Assembly: GCA_020637215.1 (NCBI GenBank)
Contig: JACJWI010000001.1
Coordinates: 310,001 to 374,000 of the forward strand
DNA length: 64,000 bases
Origin: Microthrixaceae bacterium
Lineage (GTDB): Bacteria > Actinomycetota > Acidimicrobiia > Acidimicrobiales > Microtrichaceae
Direction of reading: 5' to 3'
Part shown: piece by piece, positions 24,012 through 33,358 of the stretch
Layout of the letters: the number at the start of each line of letters is the position of its first letter
Numbering within the stretch: the first letter of the stretch is position 1
Notes under the pieces: generated by a model
Database searches by the model: none
Told to the model about the DNA's origin: nothing
The model's input: only the letters and a program-made list of their open reading frames with translations
Made by a program: the position numbers and the translations under genes

Positions 24012-24115
24012 GCCACCGGCTCGGCCGGTCGGCCACATCCCCGCCGAAGCGGAAAGGCACCTTGGGTGTCCGTCCCAGGTTGCCGGACCCCCGACGGGGC
24101 CTCTCCTGATGATCG
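24012..24115 (-). promoter_or_regulatory. S-adenosylmethionine riboswitch (SAM-I/SAM-IV clan)
   Basis: On the minus strand about 100-200 bases before metX are the conserved core blocks GAGAGGCCCC, CCGGCAACC, AAGGTGCC and GGGGATGTGG in the order and spacing of the SAM-I/SAM-IV clan, with a CCGC-TTCG-GCGG hairpin between the last two. These RNAs bind SAM and shut off methionine genes. The assignment to SAM-IV or the I/IV variant is tentative; the expression platform was not resolved. Confidence 0.82.
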
Positions 24116-24145
24116 CACCAGAGAACACGCTCCGGGTGACCCCGG

Positions 24146-25822
24146 TCAAGCACCATCGGCACCGCCGGCCCGACGGCCCGTCGCTCGCGGCCACCACCAG
24201 GCGAGCAGGTCCCGGTCCGCTGGCCCGTACGCCCGGACCATCACCTCGCCGAAGCGGTGCAGGATCTCATTGCGGCGGCCCTCCTCGTCGAGGCCCAGGC
24301 CGGCGATCAGGTCGGTTCCCTCCTTCCACGCTCCGGTGTCGCTCGGCAGGGGCAGCGCCCGCACCGCGGTTGCCGACACGCGGACGGCCCCGGCCGACAG
24401 CCCGGATCCGGCCGCGTCCCGGGCCAGGCGCGCCGCCGAGGGCGGGGCGCAGACCGCGGCCAGGAGCTCCTGCGGGCCGACGCCGACGGCCCCCGTCGGC
24501 TCCACGCTGACGGTCGGGGTGACGGGGACCATCTGCCCGTCGAGGTCGGCGACCGCCTCGAGCACGCGTGTCTGGGTGGCCACCAGCACCTTGGGCACCT
24601 GTCGCTTCCGGGCCCAGCGCGCGACTGCCGGTGCGTCCGTCTGGAGCGAATCGACGTCGAGCCGGGGGTCGGCCACGAGCCGACCCCCGAGGCGGCGGGG
24701 CCGCCGTCGATCGAGACGTCCCACGTCGATCATGCCGACGGTGACCAGAGGGGGGAGCTGCGGCCCCCACCCCGGCTCGTCCAGGGATCGTGCCGCGGCG
24801 CTCAGGGCGTAGAACTCGTCCCGGAATCCGGCGGTGGCGGTCGCGACGTCGCCGACCGTGCGATGCCCCGCCGCACCGGCGGGGGCCATCTCACCTGCCG
24901 GGGCGATCTCGGGGACGCCCAGCGCGGTGGCGAGGAGCGGTCCCCAGCTCTGGCCCGGTTCTGGCCGTGGACGATCCACGGCGTCCGCCGCGGTCCCCCA
25001 GTGGACCTCGACGCCGTGTTCGACCTCCTCTCCGCGGTCGCCGTCCACGCCGCGACGCAGCACCGGCGCCCACACGTCGACCTCCGCGTCGAAGTGCCGG
25101 CCGTCGTCGGCCCACACCGCGACCGGTGCGGCGACCTCCAGCAGGCGATCGCGGACCGCCCCGGCGTCGCGGGCCGACAGGGTCGAGCGCGGCTGGACCA
25201 TGACGGCCACTCCGCCCGGCGAGAGCATCTCCGCGGCGACGAGGAGGAACACGGCCGCCTCGTCGACGTAGGGCCCCAGCGGACCGAAGCGTGCATCCAC
25301 CTGCTCACGCCGGGCGACGTCCCGGGCAGTGTCGAGGGTGCGCTGGGACAGGAACGGCGGGTTGCCGACCACCAGATCCACCGAGCCGGCCGGGCCGGCG
25401 GTCGGGTCCAGGGCGTCGAGCTCGACGACGCGGACATCGACCGGCCGTCGCACACCGTGGGCCGCGGCCCAGCGCCGCAACGCCTCACGGCAGTGGGCCA
25501 CCGCCTCGGGGTCGACGTCCCAGCCCTCGAGCCGCTGCTCCACCACCTCGGCGGGATCCGCCCCCCGGCGCACCAGGGCGTCGGCGGCGGCGAGCAGGAA
25601 GGACCCCGCTCCGCAGGAAGGGTCGAGCACACGCTGCGGGAGCCGATGCAGGTGTCGCAGCGCCAGCTCGACCAGATGGAGCGCCAGCGCTTCGGGGGTT
25701 GCGTGGGATCCCAGCTCCCGCCGCCGATCAACGGTCAGGCCCCGAGCATGGTCGGCCACCGCGTCCCGCGCCGAGCGGTGTCGCGGACCGCCGGAGCCCT
25801 CGACGCGGTCGCGGTCGACCAC
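24146..25822 (-). CDS. N6-adenine DNA methyltransferase (orphan)
   Basis: The 558-residue protein has the SAM-binding motif LDPSCGAGSFLLAA (about residues 65-78) and the amino-methylase catalytic motif NPPF (about residue 153), preceded by the SHATPEALALHLVEL segment typical of Eco57I/type I-like methylases. The C-terminal half (from about residue 330) may hold target recognition (VPKVLVATQTRVLEA). No restriction subunit or specificity gene is nearby, so this is an orphan or single-polypeptide type IIG-like protein; no nuclease motif was recognised. The GTG at 25822 lacks a clear ribosome site and follows the helicase stop by 24 bases. Confidence 0.82.
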   Translation of the reverse strand: MVDRDRVEGSGGPRHRSARDAVADHARGLTVDRRRELGSHATPEALALHLVELALRHLHRLPQRVLDPSCGAGSFLLAAADALVRRGADPAEVVEQRLEGWDVDPEAVAHCREALRRWAAAHGVRRPVDVRVVELDALDPTAGPAGSVDLVVGNPPFLSQRTLDTARDVARREQVDARFGPLGPYVDEAAVFLLVAAEMLSPGGVAVMVQPRSTLSARDAGAVRDRLLEVAAPVAVWADDGRHFDAEVDVWAPVLRRGVDGDRGEEVEHGVEVHWGTAADAVDRPRPEPGQSWGPLLATALGVPEIAPAGEMAPAGAAGHRTVGDVATATAGFRDEFYALSAAARSLDEPGWGPQLPPLVTVGMIDVGRLDRRRPRRLGGRLVADPRLDVDSLQTDAPAVARWARKRQVPKVLVATQTRVLEAVADLDGQMVPVTPTVSVEPTGAVGVGPQELLAAVCAPPSAARLARDAAGSGLSAGAVRVSATAVRALPLPSDTGAWKEGTDLIAGLGLDEEGRRNEILHRFGEVMVRAYGPADRDLLAWWWPRATGRRAGGADGA

Positions 25823-25846
25823 TGGTGCGGCCGGCGTTCCGGCCCG

Positions 25847-27001
25847 TCAGTCCTCGGGCCAGTCGGCCACGTCGGCCAGGCGGGGGTCGTTGGAGAAGAT
25901 CTCGACGATGGGGATGTCGAGGCCCAACCGCTTCTGGAGCCGCTTGATCTCGAGCTCCTGGTTGTAGAGCACGAGCGACACGACCACACCGGATTCGCCG
26001 GCGCGGGCGGTACGCCCGGAACGGTGGACGTAGGTCTTGTGGTCGCTCGGTGGGTCGTAGTGGATGACGACGTCGATGTCGTCGACGTGGATGCCCCGGG
26101 CGGCGACGTCGGTGGCGACCAGCGCCCGGATCCTGCCGTGGGAGAAGTCCGACAGCGCCTTCTCCCGGAACTTCTGTCGCAGGTCCCCGTGGATCGGTGC
26201 TGCGTCGACCCCCTCGTCCTCGAGCTTCCGGGCCAGGCGGTCCGCGCCGTGCTTGGTGGCCGAGAACACCATGGTGCGCTGGGCGTTGCGGATGATCGAC
26301 GCCGCGACCTTCACCTTGTCCATCTCGTGGACCAGCAGGAACCGGTGGGTCATCTGCTCGACGTTGACCGCCTTGGAGGCGACCTCGTGGCGGGTCGGGT
26401 CGTGCTGGTATCGCCGGACCAGCCCGTCGACCACCCCGTCGAGGGTTGCGGAGAACAGGAGCGTCTGGTGGTCGCCCTCGACGTTGCGCAGGATCCACTC
26501 GACCTGGGGCAGGAACCCCATGTCGGCCATGCGGTCGGCCTCGTCGATGACCACGTGGCGGACGTCCGCGACCGACAGGTCACCGCGCTCGATCAGGTCG
26601 ATGGCCCTGCCGGGGGTGCACACCGCCAGCTCGACACCGTTCTTGAGGGCCTTGATCTGCTTCTCGATGGGGTCGCCGCCGTAGATCGCCGCGATGCGAA
26701 CTCCCCCGGCGTGAGATGCCGCGACCAGCTCGTCGCGAACCTGCGTGGCGAGCTCGCGGGTGGGCACCAGAGCCAGGCCGGTCGGCCGCCCCGGCTCTGC
26801 CCGGGGCAGCATCTGCATCAGGGGCAGACCGAAGGCCAGGGTCTTGCCCGAACCGGTCTTGGCCTTCCCGCAGACGTCGCGGCCGGCGAGGATGTCGGGG
26901 ATCGTCTTCTCCTGGATGGGGAAGGCGTCGGTGATGCCTCGCTCCTGGAGGGCGTGGCAGATGTCGGCGGCGATGCCGAGGTTGGCGAAGGTTGTCGTCA
27001 T
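25847..27001 (-). CDS. DEAD-box ATP-dependent RNA helicase
   Basis: The 384-residue core helicase starts MTTTFANLGI (Q motif), followed by AKTGSGKT (I), PTRELA (Ia), TPGRA (Ib), VIDEADRM (II), FSATL (III) and HRSGRTARAG (VI). There is almost no C-terminal extension, unlike DeaD/CsdA or RhlE proteins, so its RNA target is not suggested by an added domain. Likely roles are ribosome assembly or mRNA turnover in the cold. It is divergent from the PhyH gene. Confidence 0.93.
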   Translation of the reverse strand: MTTTFANLGIAADICHALQERGITDAFPIQEKTIPDILAGRDVCGKAKTGSGKTLAFGLPLMQMLPRAEPGRPTGLALVPTRELATQVRDELVAASHAGGVRIAAIYGGDPIEKQIKALKNGVELAVCTPGRAIDLIERGDLSVADVRHVVIDEADRMADMGFLPQVEWILRNVEGDHQTLLFSATLDGVVDGLVRRYQHDPTRHEVASKAVNVEQMTHRFLLVHEMDKVKVAASIIRNAQRTMVFSATKHGADRLARKLEDEGVDAAPIHGDLRQKFREKALSDFSHGRIRALVATDVAARGIHVDDIDVVIHYDPPSDHKTYVHRSGRTARAGESGVVVSLVLYNQELEIKRLQKRLGLDIPIVEIFSNDPRLADVADWPED

Positions 27002-27166
27002 TTCCGCTTCGGATCCGTGATGATGGACGTCATCGTAGTGCGGAGCACCGGAGCGGCCGACCCTGACCCGTGTCCAGAGCACCACCCTCCGACCGCAGCG
27101 GACCATCCGCGACGGTGCGGACCGGTCGGGCGGGGCGGCCGAACAGATCGAGAGAGAGGCACCGAG

Positions 27167-27982
27167 ATGGCGATCGACGTGGCGGCGCACATCACGGAGA
27201 TCGACCGGCACGGGTTCACGCGCATCCGGGGCGTGCTCGACTCCGGAGCGGTCGCCGAACTCCTCTCCGACCTGGGCCGGATCGAGACCGAGGAGGGGAT
27301 CGTTCCCGCCGACAACGACTTCGAGGGCACCCGGACCCGGCGGGCGTACAACCTGCTGCGTCACGGTCCGTCGTGGGAGGCCGTCGCGGTCCATCCCGAC
27401 GTCCTCGCCGTGGTCGAGGGGGTTCTCGACCCGGGTTGCCTGCTGTCGAGTCTGTCGTCGATCCGCATCGAACCCGGCGAGACCGACCAACCGCTCCACG
27501 CCGACGACCAGCTCATCCCCCTGACCCCACCCCACCCACCGGTGGTGTGCAACACGATGTGGGCGCTCACCGAATTCACCGCCGACAACGGGGCCACGCG
27601 GGTCGTGCGCGACAGCCACCGGTGGGGAAAGCCGACCTACGGCGGGGACCACCCGACCGAGCCGGCGATCATGGACCCCGGCGACGTCCTCGTGTGGAAC
27701 GGCAGCCTGTGGCACGCCGGCGGCGCCAACCGCACCGACCGGGACCGCGTCGGCATCGCCGTGAACTACTGCGCCGGCTGGATCCGCCAGCAGGAGAACC
27801 AGCAGCTGGGCCTGGCACCGGACCGGGTCGCGCGGTTCCCCCGCCGCCTGCAGGAGCTGGTCGGCTACTCGGTGTACCAGGGGCTGATCGGCCACATCGA
27901 GCGCCGATCGCCCATCGACCTCCTCGCGGACAGCACGTCGAACCCGGACGCCGGTACCACGATGGTCTGGGACAGGACATGA
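27167..27982 (+). CDS. Phytanoyl-CoA dioxygenase (PhyH) family protein
   Basis: This 271-residue Fe(II)/2-oxoglutarate oxygenase has the iron-binding HxD in LHADDQ (about residue 110) and the distal His in LWHAGGANRTDRDRVG (about residue 182, with the Arg for 2-oxoglutarate). The family hydroxylates diverse small molecules; the substrate is not predictable. Its stop overlaps the ATG of a serine hydrolase (ATGA), so the two are made together. Confidence 0.88.
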   Translation: MAIDVAAHITEIDRHGFTRIRGVLDSGAVAELLSDLGRIETEEGIVPADNDFEGTRTRRAYNLLRHGPSWEAVAVHPDVLAVVEGVLDPGCLLSSLSSIRIEPGETDQPLHADDQLIPLTPPHPPVVCNTMWALTEFTADNGATRVVRDSHRWGKPTYGGDHPTEPAIMDPGDVLVWNGSLWHAGGANRTDRDRVGIAVNYCAGWIRQQENQQLGLAPDRVARFPRRLQELVGYSVYQGLIGHIERRSPIDLLADSTSNPDAGTTMVWDRT

Positions 27983-28803
27983 CCGTGCTCGGAGCGATCG
28001 ACGGCTGGGGAGCCTCGTTCGCCGCCGCGGCGGTGGTCCGCGGCTCCTCACCGGTCGCGACGCACGGCGACGGCTCCCGCGTCGTGAGAGTCGCGTCGAT
28101 CACCAAGCTGCTCACCGCCTGGGCCGCGCTGATCGCGGTCGAGGAGGGCGCCACCACGCTGGACACCCCGCTCGGCCCACCCGGCAGCACCGTCCGGCAC
28201 CTCCTCGCCCACGCCGGCGGCTACGACTTCGACTCCGATGCGGTCCTGGCTGCTCCCGGCACCCGTCGCATCTACTCCAACACCGGCTACGAGCTGCTGG
28301 CCCGACACATCGGGGACGCGACCGGGTTCGAGTTCGCCGACTACATGGCCGAGGCGGTGCTCGCCCCGCTGGGCATGGGCTCGAGCGAGCTGCGGGGATC
28401 CGCGGCCCGCGACCTGTGGTCCGACGTCGAGGACCTCCTGCGGTTCGCGGCCGAGACCCGGGCTCCGACGCTGCTGCATCCGAGCACCGTCGCCACCGCG
28501 CTCGCCCCGGCCTTCGCCGAGCTCGACGGGGTCCTGCCGGGCTGGGGGCCCCAACGTCGGTGCTGGTGGGGTCTGGGACCGGAGCTGAAGGGCGACAAGG
28601 ACCCGCACTGGAGTGGATCCACGGCCTCGCCGAACACCTACGGCCACTTCGGAGGCAGCGGAACCTTCCTGTGGGTCGACCCCGCGGCCGACCTGACCTG
28701 CGTGGTGCTGACCGACCGCGAGTTCGGGGACTGGGCGGTCAGGGCATGGCCCGGATTCTCGGAGCGGGTCCGCAGCACCTACTCGGCTGCTCCACCCGGT
28801 TGA
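27979..28803 (+). CDS. Serine hydrolase of the beta-lactamase / class C family
   Basis: A 274-residue protein with the catalytic tetrad SITK (about residue 40), a YSN motif, and HFGGSG in place of KTG. No signal peptide is visible, so it appears cytosolic, unlike true beta-lactamases and penicillin-binding proteins; an esterase or amidase role is more likely. It is coupled to the PhyH oxygenase upstream, and its last 25 bases overlap the 3' end of the convergent lgt gene. Confidence 0.85.
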   Translation: MTVLGAIDGWGASFAAAAVVRGSSPVATHGDGSRVVRVASITKLLTAWAALIAVEEGATTLDTPLGPPGSTVRHLLAHAGGYDFDSDAVLAAPGTRRIYSNTGYELLARHIGDATGFEFADYMAEAVLAPLGMGSSELRGSAARDLWSDVEDLLRFAAETRAPTLLHPSTVATALAPAFAELDGVLPGWGPQRRCWWGLGPELKGDKDPHWSGSTASPNTYGHFGGSGTFLWVDPAADLTCVVLTDREFGDWAVRAWPGFSERVRSTYSAAPPG

Positions 28804-29867
28804 GCGGGGTCGTCCGACGGAACGGCGTCGACGGATGGATCCTGCCCGTCGGAGGGGTCGGACTCGTCATCGGAGCCAGGGCCGTCAGCGGAGCCAGGAC
28901 CGTCAGCGGAGCCAGGACCGGCGGCCGGAGGGACCACCAGCGGAGCCCGGACTCCGTCGCCGTCGATGATCTGGGCCATGGTCGTGCCCGAACGCAGGCG
29001 TTCGGTGGCCTCGCGGTCGACCGGGCTCCCCCGCCAGAACAGCCACAGCAGCCCGCCGGCGAGGGCGATCAGCGACGTCCAGATGTTGACCCGCAAACCC
29101 AGGACCGTGTTGGCGTGATCCGAGCGCAGCGCCTCGACCCAGAGCCGGCCGAGGCCGTAGCCCGCCACGTACACCGCGAGCCACCGACCCCGTCGCAGGA
29201 CCAGCCGTCCGCTGGCCCAGACGATCAGCCCGGCCAGACCGAGGTTCCAGAGCCCCTCGTACAGGAACGTCGGGTGGAACGTGGGCGACGTCAGGTAGTC
29301 CCGGGGCCGGAACTGCGGATCGATGCGCAGACCCCACGGCAGGTCGGTCGGTCGGCCGAAGACCTCCTGGTTGAACCAGTTGCCCAACCGTCCGATCGCC
29401 TGGGCGACCGGGATGGCCGGAGCCACGGCATCGCCGACGATCCGCCAGCTGATCCCCATCACCCGACACGCCACCACGCCGGCGATCGCTCCCAGGAGGA
29501 CCCCTCCGGGGATGCCCAGCCCGCCCTGCCAGATCATGAACGCCTTCGGCCACCACCGGCCGTCGGAGTACAGGTCCGGCCAGTCGGTGATGACGTGGTA
29601 GAGCCGGGCCCCGACCAGGCCCGCAGGTACGGCGACCAGCGCGATCGTGGTGATGTCCTCGGGATCGCCGCCGTAGCTCGAGTACCGCCGTCGGGCGATC
29701 CACACCGCGGCGATCACGCCGAGGGCGATCATCAGGCCGTACATGCGGAACGACAGCGGCCCGAGAGCCAGGTCGCGGAACGGCGGACTGGGGATCGAGG
29801 CGACGGTGGAGCCGACCCGTAACGGGCCCGCAGCGGAGAGCACGGTGGCAGTCATGTCGGGGCCCAT
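28779..29867 (-). CDS. lgt: Prolipoprotein diacylglyceryl transferase
   Basis: The integral membrane enzyme attaches diacylglycerol to the lipobox Cys of lipoproteins. The signature GRLGNWFNQEVFG is present together with about seven membrane helices; HGGLGIPGG appears in the variant form QGGLGIPGG. At 362 residues it is longer than usual because of an acidic tail of about 60 residues containing repeated PGSADG units, encoded by tandem 18-bp DNA repeats near 28875-28920. An ATG at 29855 (MTATVLS) is a possible shorter start. Several lipoproteins in this window are its likely substrates. Confidence 0.93.
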   Translation of the reverse strand: MGPDMTATVLSAAGPLRVGSTVASIPSPPFRDLALGPLSFRMYGLMIALGVIAAVWIARRRYSSYGGDPEDITTIALVAVPAGLVGARLYHVITDWPDLYSDGRWWPKAFMIWQGGLGIPGGVLLGAIAGVVACRVMGISWRIVGDAVAPAIPVAQAIGRLGNWFNQEVFGRPTDLPWGLRIDPQFRPRDYLTSPTFHPTFLYEGLWNLGLAGLIVWASGRLVLRRGRWLAVYVAGYGLGRLWVEALRSDHANTVLGLRVNIWTSLIALAGGLLWLFWRGSPVDREATERLRSGTTMAQIIDGDGVRAPLVVPPAAGPGSADGPGSADGPGSDDESDPSDGQDPSVDAVPSDDPAQPGGAAE

Positions 29868-29876
29868 GATGGCCGC

Positions 29877-30671
29877 TCAGGGAGTGGAGGTGGAGCCGAT
29901 GCGGCTCTGCAGGCCGTCCTCGGTCCCCGGAACGGTGGAGGTGGTCGTCCCGCTGCCGTTGCCGCTGCCCTGCACCTGGTCGTCGCCGGGCAGGTTGGTG
30001 TCGTACCACCGGAACGCGTCGGCGGGCAGGCACACCGTCGCCAGCGACATGAACGCCGACGCCATCTTCCCGTCGCCCTCTGCCGGGTTCACGGTTCGTC
30101 CGAACGCCCACGCCCGGGCGAACTGGTCGGAGACACCCTGCTGCACCAGCCCGTCGGCCAGGCACGTGGCCTCCTTGGCCTCCATGTGCCCGTCGCCCAT
30201 CAGCACCGCGGCGATCGCCTCGCGCATGTCGACGCACGACGTGAACTGCGCCGCGACCAGCTCCCGTTCGGTGTCGGTGAGATCGATGTCGTTGAGCGAG
30301 GCCCCGCTGGTCGCCGGCCGGTACCCCAGCTCCGACAGGCGCGGTGGGCCCAGCGTGTCGGTGATGCGGGTGGCCGCGCAGCGGGCCTCGGCGACCGGCG
30401 GGCCCCACAGGTCCAGGCTCGTCGGCCGAGCGGTGAAGTCGTAGAGGAGGCCGTCGATCAACAGCTCCCGGGGGACCGGACCCGTCGTGGGGAACACCGG
30501 CGGACGTCGGGGTGCCTCGACGCCGTCGTCGACCTCACGTGACGCCCCCCGCTCCTGGGGAAGACACGCGCTGACCGACAGGCACGCCACAGCCAGAATC
30601 GCCAGGATCACGGGAGCTGAGCGGTGGCGCGGCACGCCACCGGAGGGTAGCGGCGGTGTTGTCCGCTTCAT
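29877..30671 (-). CDS. Putative secreted lipoprotein, unknown function
   Basis: A 264-residue protein with a signal peptide ending in a lipobox (hydrophobic VILAILAVACLSVSAC, lipidated Cys about residue 36). Two similar acidic helical segments follow, each with a conserved-looking cysteine (LTDTERELVAAQFTSCVDMR and GVSDQFARAWAFGR regions), then a Ser/Thr/Gly-rich C-terminal tail. No named domain is recognised. Its ATG overlaps the stop of the glycosyltransferase gene (ATGA), and lgt follows ten bases after its stop, so the three are probably cotranscribed. Confidence 0.75.
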   Translation of the reverse strand: MKRTTPPLPSGGVPRHRSAPVILAILAVACLSVSACLPQERGASREVDDGVEAPRRPPVFPTTGPVPRELLIDGLLYDFTARPTSLDLWGPPVAEARCAATRITDTLGPPRLSELGYRPATSGASLNDIDLTDTERELVAAQFTSCVDMREAIAAVLMGDGHMEAKEATCLADGLVQQGVSDQFARAWAFGRTVNPAEGDGKMASAFMSLATVCLPADAFRWYDTNLPGDDQVQGSGNGSGTTTSTVPGTEDGLQSRIGSTSTP

Positions 30672-31699
30672 CGGCGGTCGCTGAGCGAACCCAGCAGATC
30701 GGCCCACGCGGCGCCCACCGTCGGCATCGAGAACCGCTCGGCCACCCGACGGCGGGCGGCGCTCCCCCGACGTTCGATCTCGGCACGGCCGGCCGTGATC
30801 GCGTCGCCGAGGTCGGTCCAGCCGGTGGAGTCGTCCAACAGCTCGGCGAGCGCTCCCCGCAGCTCCGGCGCCCGCCCGGGCCACCGGTCGACGATCACCG
30901 CCCGACCCCATGCCGCGCCCCGCAGTAGCTCCCACGGCGGCCCCGAGGTCTCCGGACCGGTCGAGACGACCACGTCAGCGGCCGCCACGGCGAGCTCCTC
31001 GGTGTCCTCCGGCTCCGGAGCTCCGAAGTGCACGATCCGGTCGTCTCGGGGTTCGATCACCGTGATCCCCACGCCGAGTCCTTCCAGGCGGGCCCGCAGC
31101 CCATCGTCGTCGGCTGCGGGTCGGGTCAGGTGGGCCACGACACCATCGGCCGGGAGTCCCAGAGCGGCACGTGACGCCACGCGCCGGGAGTCGCTGACGT
31201 CGGTCGTGGTGACGCCGTAGGGGATGACGTGGACGTCGGCGGGGTCCATGTGCCAGCGGTCGGCGGAGGCGGTCTGCGACGGCGAGGTCACCACGACCGC
31301 CGCGGCACGTCCGAGGAGGCGCATCACCCGGGACGGGATCGGCACGTCGGACCAGACCTCGGGTTCGTCGGTCAGCGCCAGCACCGTCGGAGGAGCGCCC
31401 GACATCCGCGACAGGCCCGCCGCCGCGGCAGGGACCTGGCCCCTCAGGATCACCACGTCGGCCCACCGCTGCTCCCGGCGGAGCTGCGTGTGCGCCGCCA
31501 ACGAGCGGGCCGAGGGGCTCATGGTGGGAACCACTGCGGACAGCCCGGCCTCACGACCGGGGGCCAGCGCCAGGGTCCGAACCTGCATCCCCCGTCGGGC
31601 CAGCTCCCGGTGCAGCTCCAACGACGCCTGCCCGACGCCGTCGCGGTCGTTGTGTCCGAGTACCTGCAGGACCCGCAGGTCCGACGAAGGGGTGCTCAC
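30668..31699 (-). CDS. GT-B-type glycosyltransferase
   Basis: The 343-residue protein has the N-terminal GT-B pattern LQVLGHNDRDGVGQASLELHRELARRG, the mid-domain ending in VHVIPYGVTTTDVS, and a C-terminal domain ending with AERFSMPTVGAAWADLL, as in GT4-like enzymes. It lacks the strong EX7E motif, so activity is unproven. Donor and acceptor are unknown; cell-envelope glycan work is likely. It heads a coupled set with a lipoprotein and lgt. Confidence 0.8.
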   Translation of the reverse strand: MSTPSSDLRVLQVLGHNDRDGVGQASLELHRELARRGMQVRTLALAPGREAGLSAVVPTMSPSARSLAAHTQLRREQRWADVVILRGQVPAAAAGLSRMSGAPPTVLALTDEPEVWSDVPIPSRVMRLLGRAAAVVVTSPSQTASADRWHMDPADVHVIPYGVTTTDVSDSRRVASRAALGLPADGVVAHLTRPAADDDGLRARLEGLGVGITVIEPRDDRIVHFGAPEPEDTEELAVAAADVVVSTGPETSGPPWELLRGAAWGRAVIVDRWPGRAPELRGALAELLDDSTGWTDLGDAITAGRAEIERRGSAARRRVAERFSMPTVGAAWADLLGSLSDRR

Positions 31700-31781
31700 C
31701 GGCGGGGGACGGCAGGTCGGCGGCTGGGCGGGCGCAGCTCGAGGAGAACGGCCGGCGCGGGGTGGCGCACCGGCGGTCAGC

Positions 31782-32261
31782 TCACTGCAGCTGCTTCTCC
31801 ACCTCGGCCAGGGCGTCGTCCTCGCTGACGTCGAGCGCGAAGCTCAGCTCCGACACCAGGACGCTGCGGGCCTTGACGAACATCGACTTCTCACCCGCGG
31901 AGAGGCCCTTGGCCTGGTCGCGCAGCGCCAGGTTCCGGACGACCTCGGCCACCTGGTACACGTCGCCCGACTTGAGCTTCTCCTGGTGGTTCTTGAACCG
32001 CCGGCTCCAGTTGGCGGGCTCTCGGACGTCCTTCTTGCCGAGGAGCTCGAACAGGTCCTCGACCTCCTCCTTGCCGATCGGCGGGCGCATGCCGACGTCG
32101 TCGGCCTTGTCGACCGGGACCGACAGGGTGAGCTCGCCGTGGGCCATCTCGAGCACCAGGTACTCGGTGGTGGTGCCGTTGACCTTGCGCTTCTCGCGCT
32201 TCTTGATCACCGCCGCACCGTGGTGCGGGTAGACAACGCGGTCGCCGACGTCGAATGCCAC
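31782..32261 (-). CDS. carD: CarD/CdnL-family RNA polymerase-binding regulator
   Basis: The 159-residue protein starts (GTG, 32261) with AFDVGDRVVYPHHGAAVI, the Tudor-like RNA polymerase interaction domain of CarD. A helical DNA-binding domain follows, with WSRRFKNHQEKLKSGD. CarD stabilises open complexes at rRNA and other promoters and is essential in mycobacteria. A GAGGA lies about ten bases before the start. Confidence 0.95.
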   Translation of the reverse strand: MAFDVGDRVVYPHHGAAVIKKREKRKVNGTTTEYLVLEMAHGELTLSVPVDKADDVGMRPPIGKEEVEDLFELLGKKDVREPANWSRRFKNHQEKLKSGDVYQVAEVVRNLALRDQAKGLSAGEKSMFVKARSVLVSELSFALDVSEDDALAEVEKQLQ

Positions 32262-32453
32262 TGGGGGTTTCCTCACGGGGTCGAGGGTTGCGGTCGGGAC
32301 GGGTGCCCGCCGGTCGGATCCGGTCCCCTGCTCCGCAACGAGCCGGACCTGACGAACGGACGATGATACCACCGGTCCTGGACCCCGGTCGACGCGATCG
32401 GCGGGGCCTGAGAGCTCAGCGCCCGGGCGTCACACGCGAGGACGTCCCGGCGC

Positions 32454-33287
32454 TCAGATCATGAACCCGAGGTGCTCGACCACCCGTCGACCGAGCTCGA
32501 CGTCGCCGTCGAGCGACACCCGGCCGGCGTCGAGCATCTCCTGTGGCGGGCGACGCCCGCCGACCAGACGACCGAACGCTCCGAGCTCCGCGGCGATCGT
32601 CGCGGTGGGCGACGGCGTCTCCGTCGACGACACCCTCCCACGTCCGTCGACCACCTCGATGTCGAGCACGATCGGATCTGCGCCGTCGTCGGGGTCGACG
32701 GCGAAGCGCACACGGGATCCGTCCGACGCGCCGGCCCGCCGAGCGACCACGAACGCGAGGCCGTGGGTGAGCTCGGAGACGACCCGCTCCACGACGTCGC
32801 GGTCGGAGCGGGCCGGGCGGCCGGTCGCCTCCCGGATGTCCTGCTCGTGGAACCAGACGTCGAGGACGCGGACCTGCAGGAACCGCGAGCGGGCCACCTC
32901 GCCGACCGGGCTCCAACCCACGACGGCCAGGTCCTCGTCGCCGACCTCGGCCAGCTCACGGGTGCGGCGCTGCACGAGGTCGTCCATCCCGTCGAGCAGA
33001 TCCCGGGGAGGTCGCCCCCGCCAGGAGGCGACCCACGCCTCGTTGAGGCGGCCGATCTCGTTGCGGACGTGGGGGTCGGCGACGCCGGTCACTTCCGGGT
33101 CGACCGCGGGCGCCGGCTCACCGTCGAGGAACGCCTCGAAGGTCACGACGTGGGCGACCACGTCGTGCACGTCCCACCCCGGGCAGTCGGTGGGCCGTGC
33201 CCAGTCGGCGGGTCCGAGCTCCCTCGTCGCGCTGCGGAAGGCGGCGAGCGAGGAGACCACGTCGGAGGTCACCGCCGGGGCGGACAT
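32454..33287 (-). CDS. Maleylpyruvate isomerase / DinB-2-domain protein (mycothiol-type)
   Basis: The 277-residue protein has the metal-binding N-terminal domain of the actinobacterial TIGR03083 / MDMPI family: CPGWDVHDVVAHVVTFE, with a later VWFHEQDIREA giving the second histidine. A C-terminal SCP2-like or MDMPI_C domain follows. Family enzymes use mycothiol as cofactor or are uncharacterised. The ATG at 33287 was preferred; a GTG at 33299 is possible. Confidence 0.82.
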   Translation of the reverse strand: MSAPAVTSDVVSSLAAFRSATRELGPADWARPTDCPGWDVHDVVAHVVTFEAFLDGEPAPAVDPEVTGVADPHVRNEIGRLNEAWVASWRGRPPRDLLDGMDDLVQRRTRELAEVGDEDLAVVGWSPVGEVARSRFLQVRVLDVWFHEQDIREATGRPARSDRDVVERVVSELTHGLAFVVARRAGASDGSRVRFAVDPDDGADPIVLDIEVVDGRGRVSSTETPSPTATIAAELGAFGRLVGGRRPPQEMLDAGRVSLDGDVELGRRVVEHLGFMI

Positions 33288-33358
33288 CGGTCGGGGCACG
33301 AACACCGCCGGAGCCTGCCACACCCGGGATCGCCCGTCGGGGCCGGATGTGATCGACG

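Noticed and set aside
28870..28925. Tandem 18-bp repeat as a mobile or regulatory element
   Set aside because: It is in frame in lgt and encodes PGSADG units of the disordered tail; simple slippage explains it.
32261..32453. Separate small gene between carD and the maleylpyruvate-isomerase-domain gene
   Set aside because: No start with a ribosome site or leaderless promoter, and no conserved-looking product; treated as the carD promoter region.
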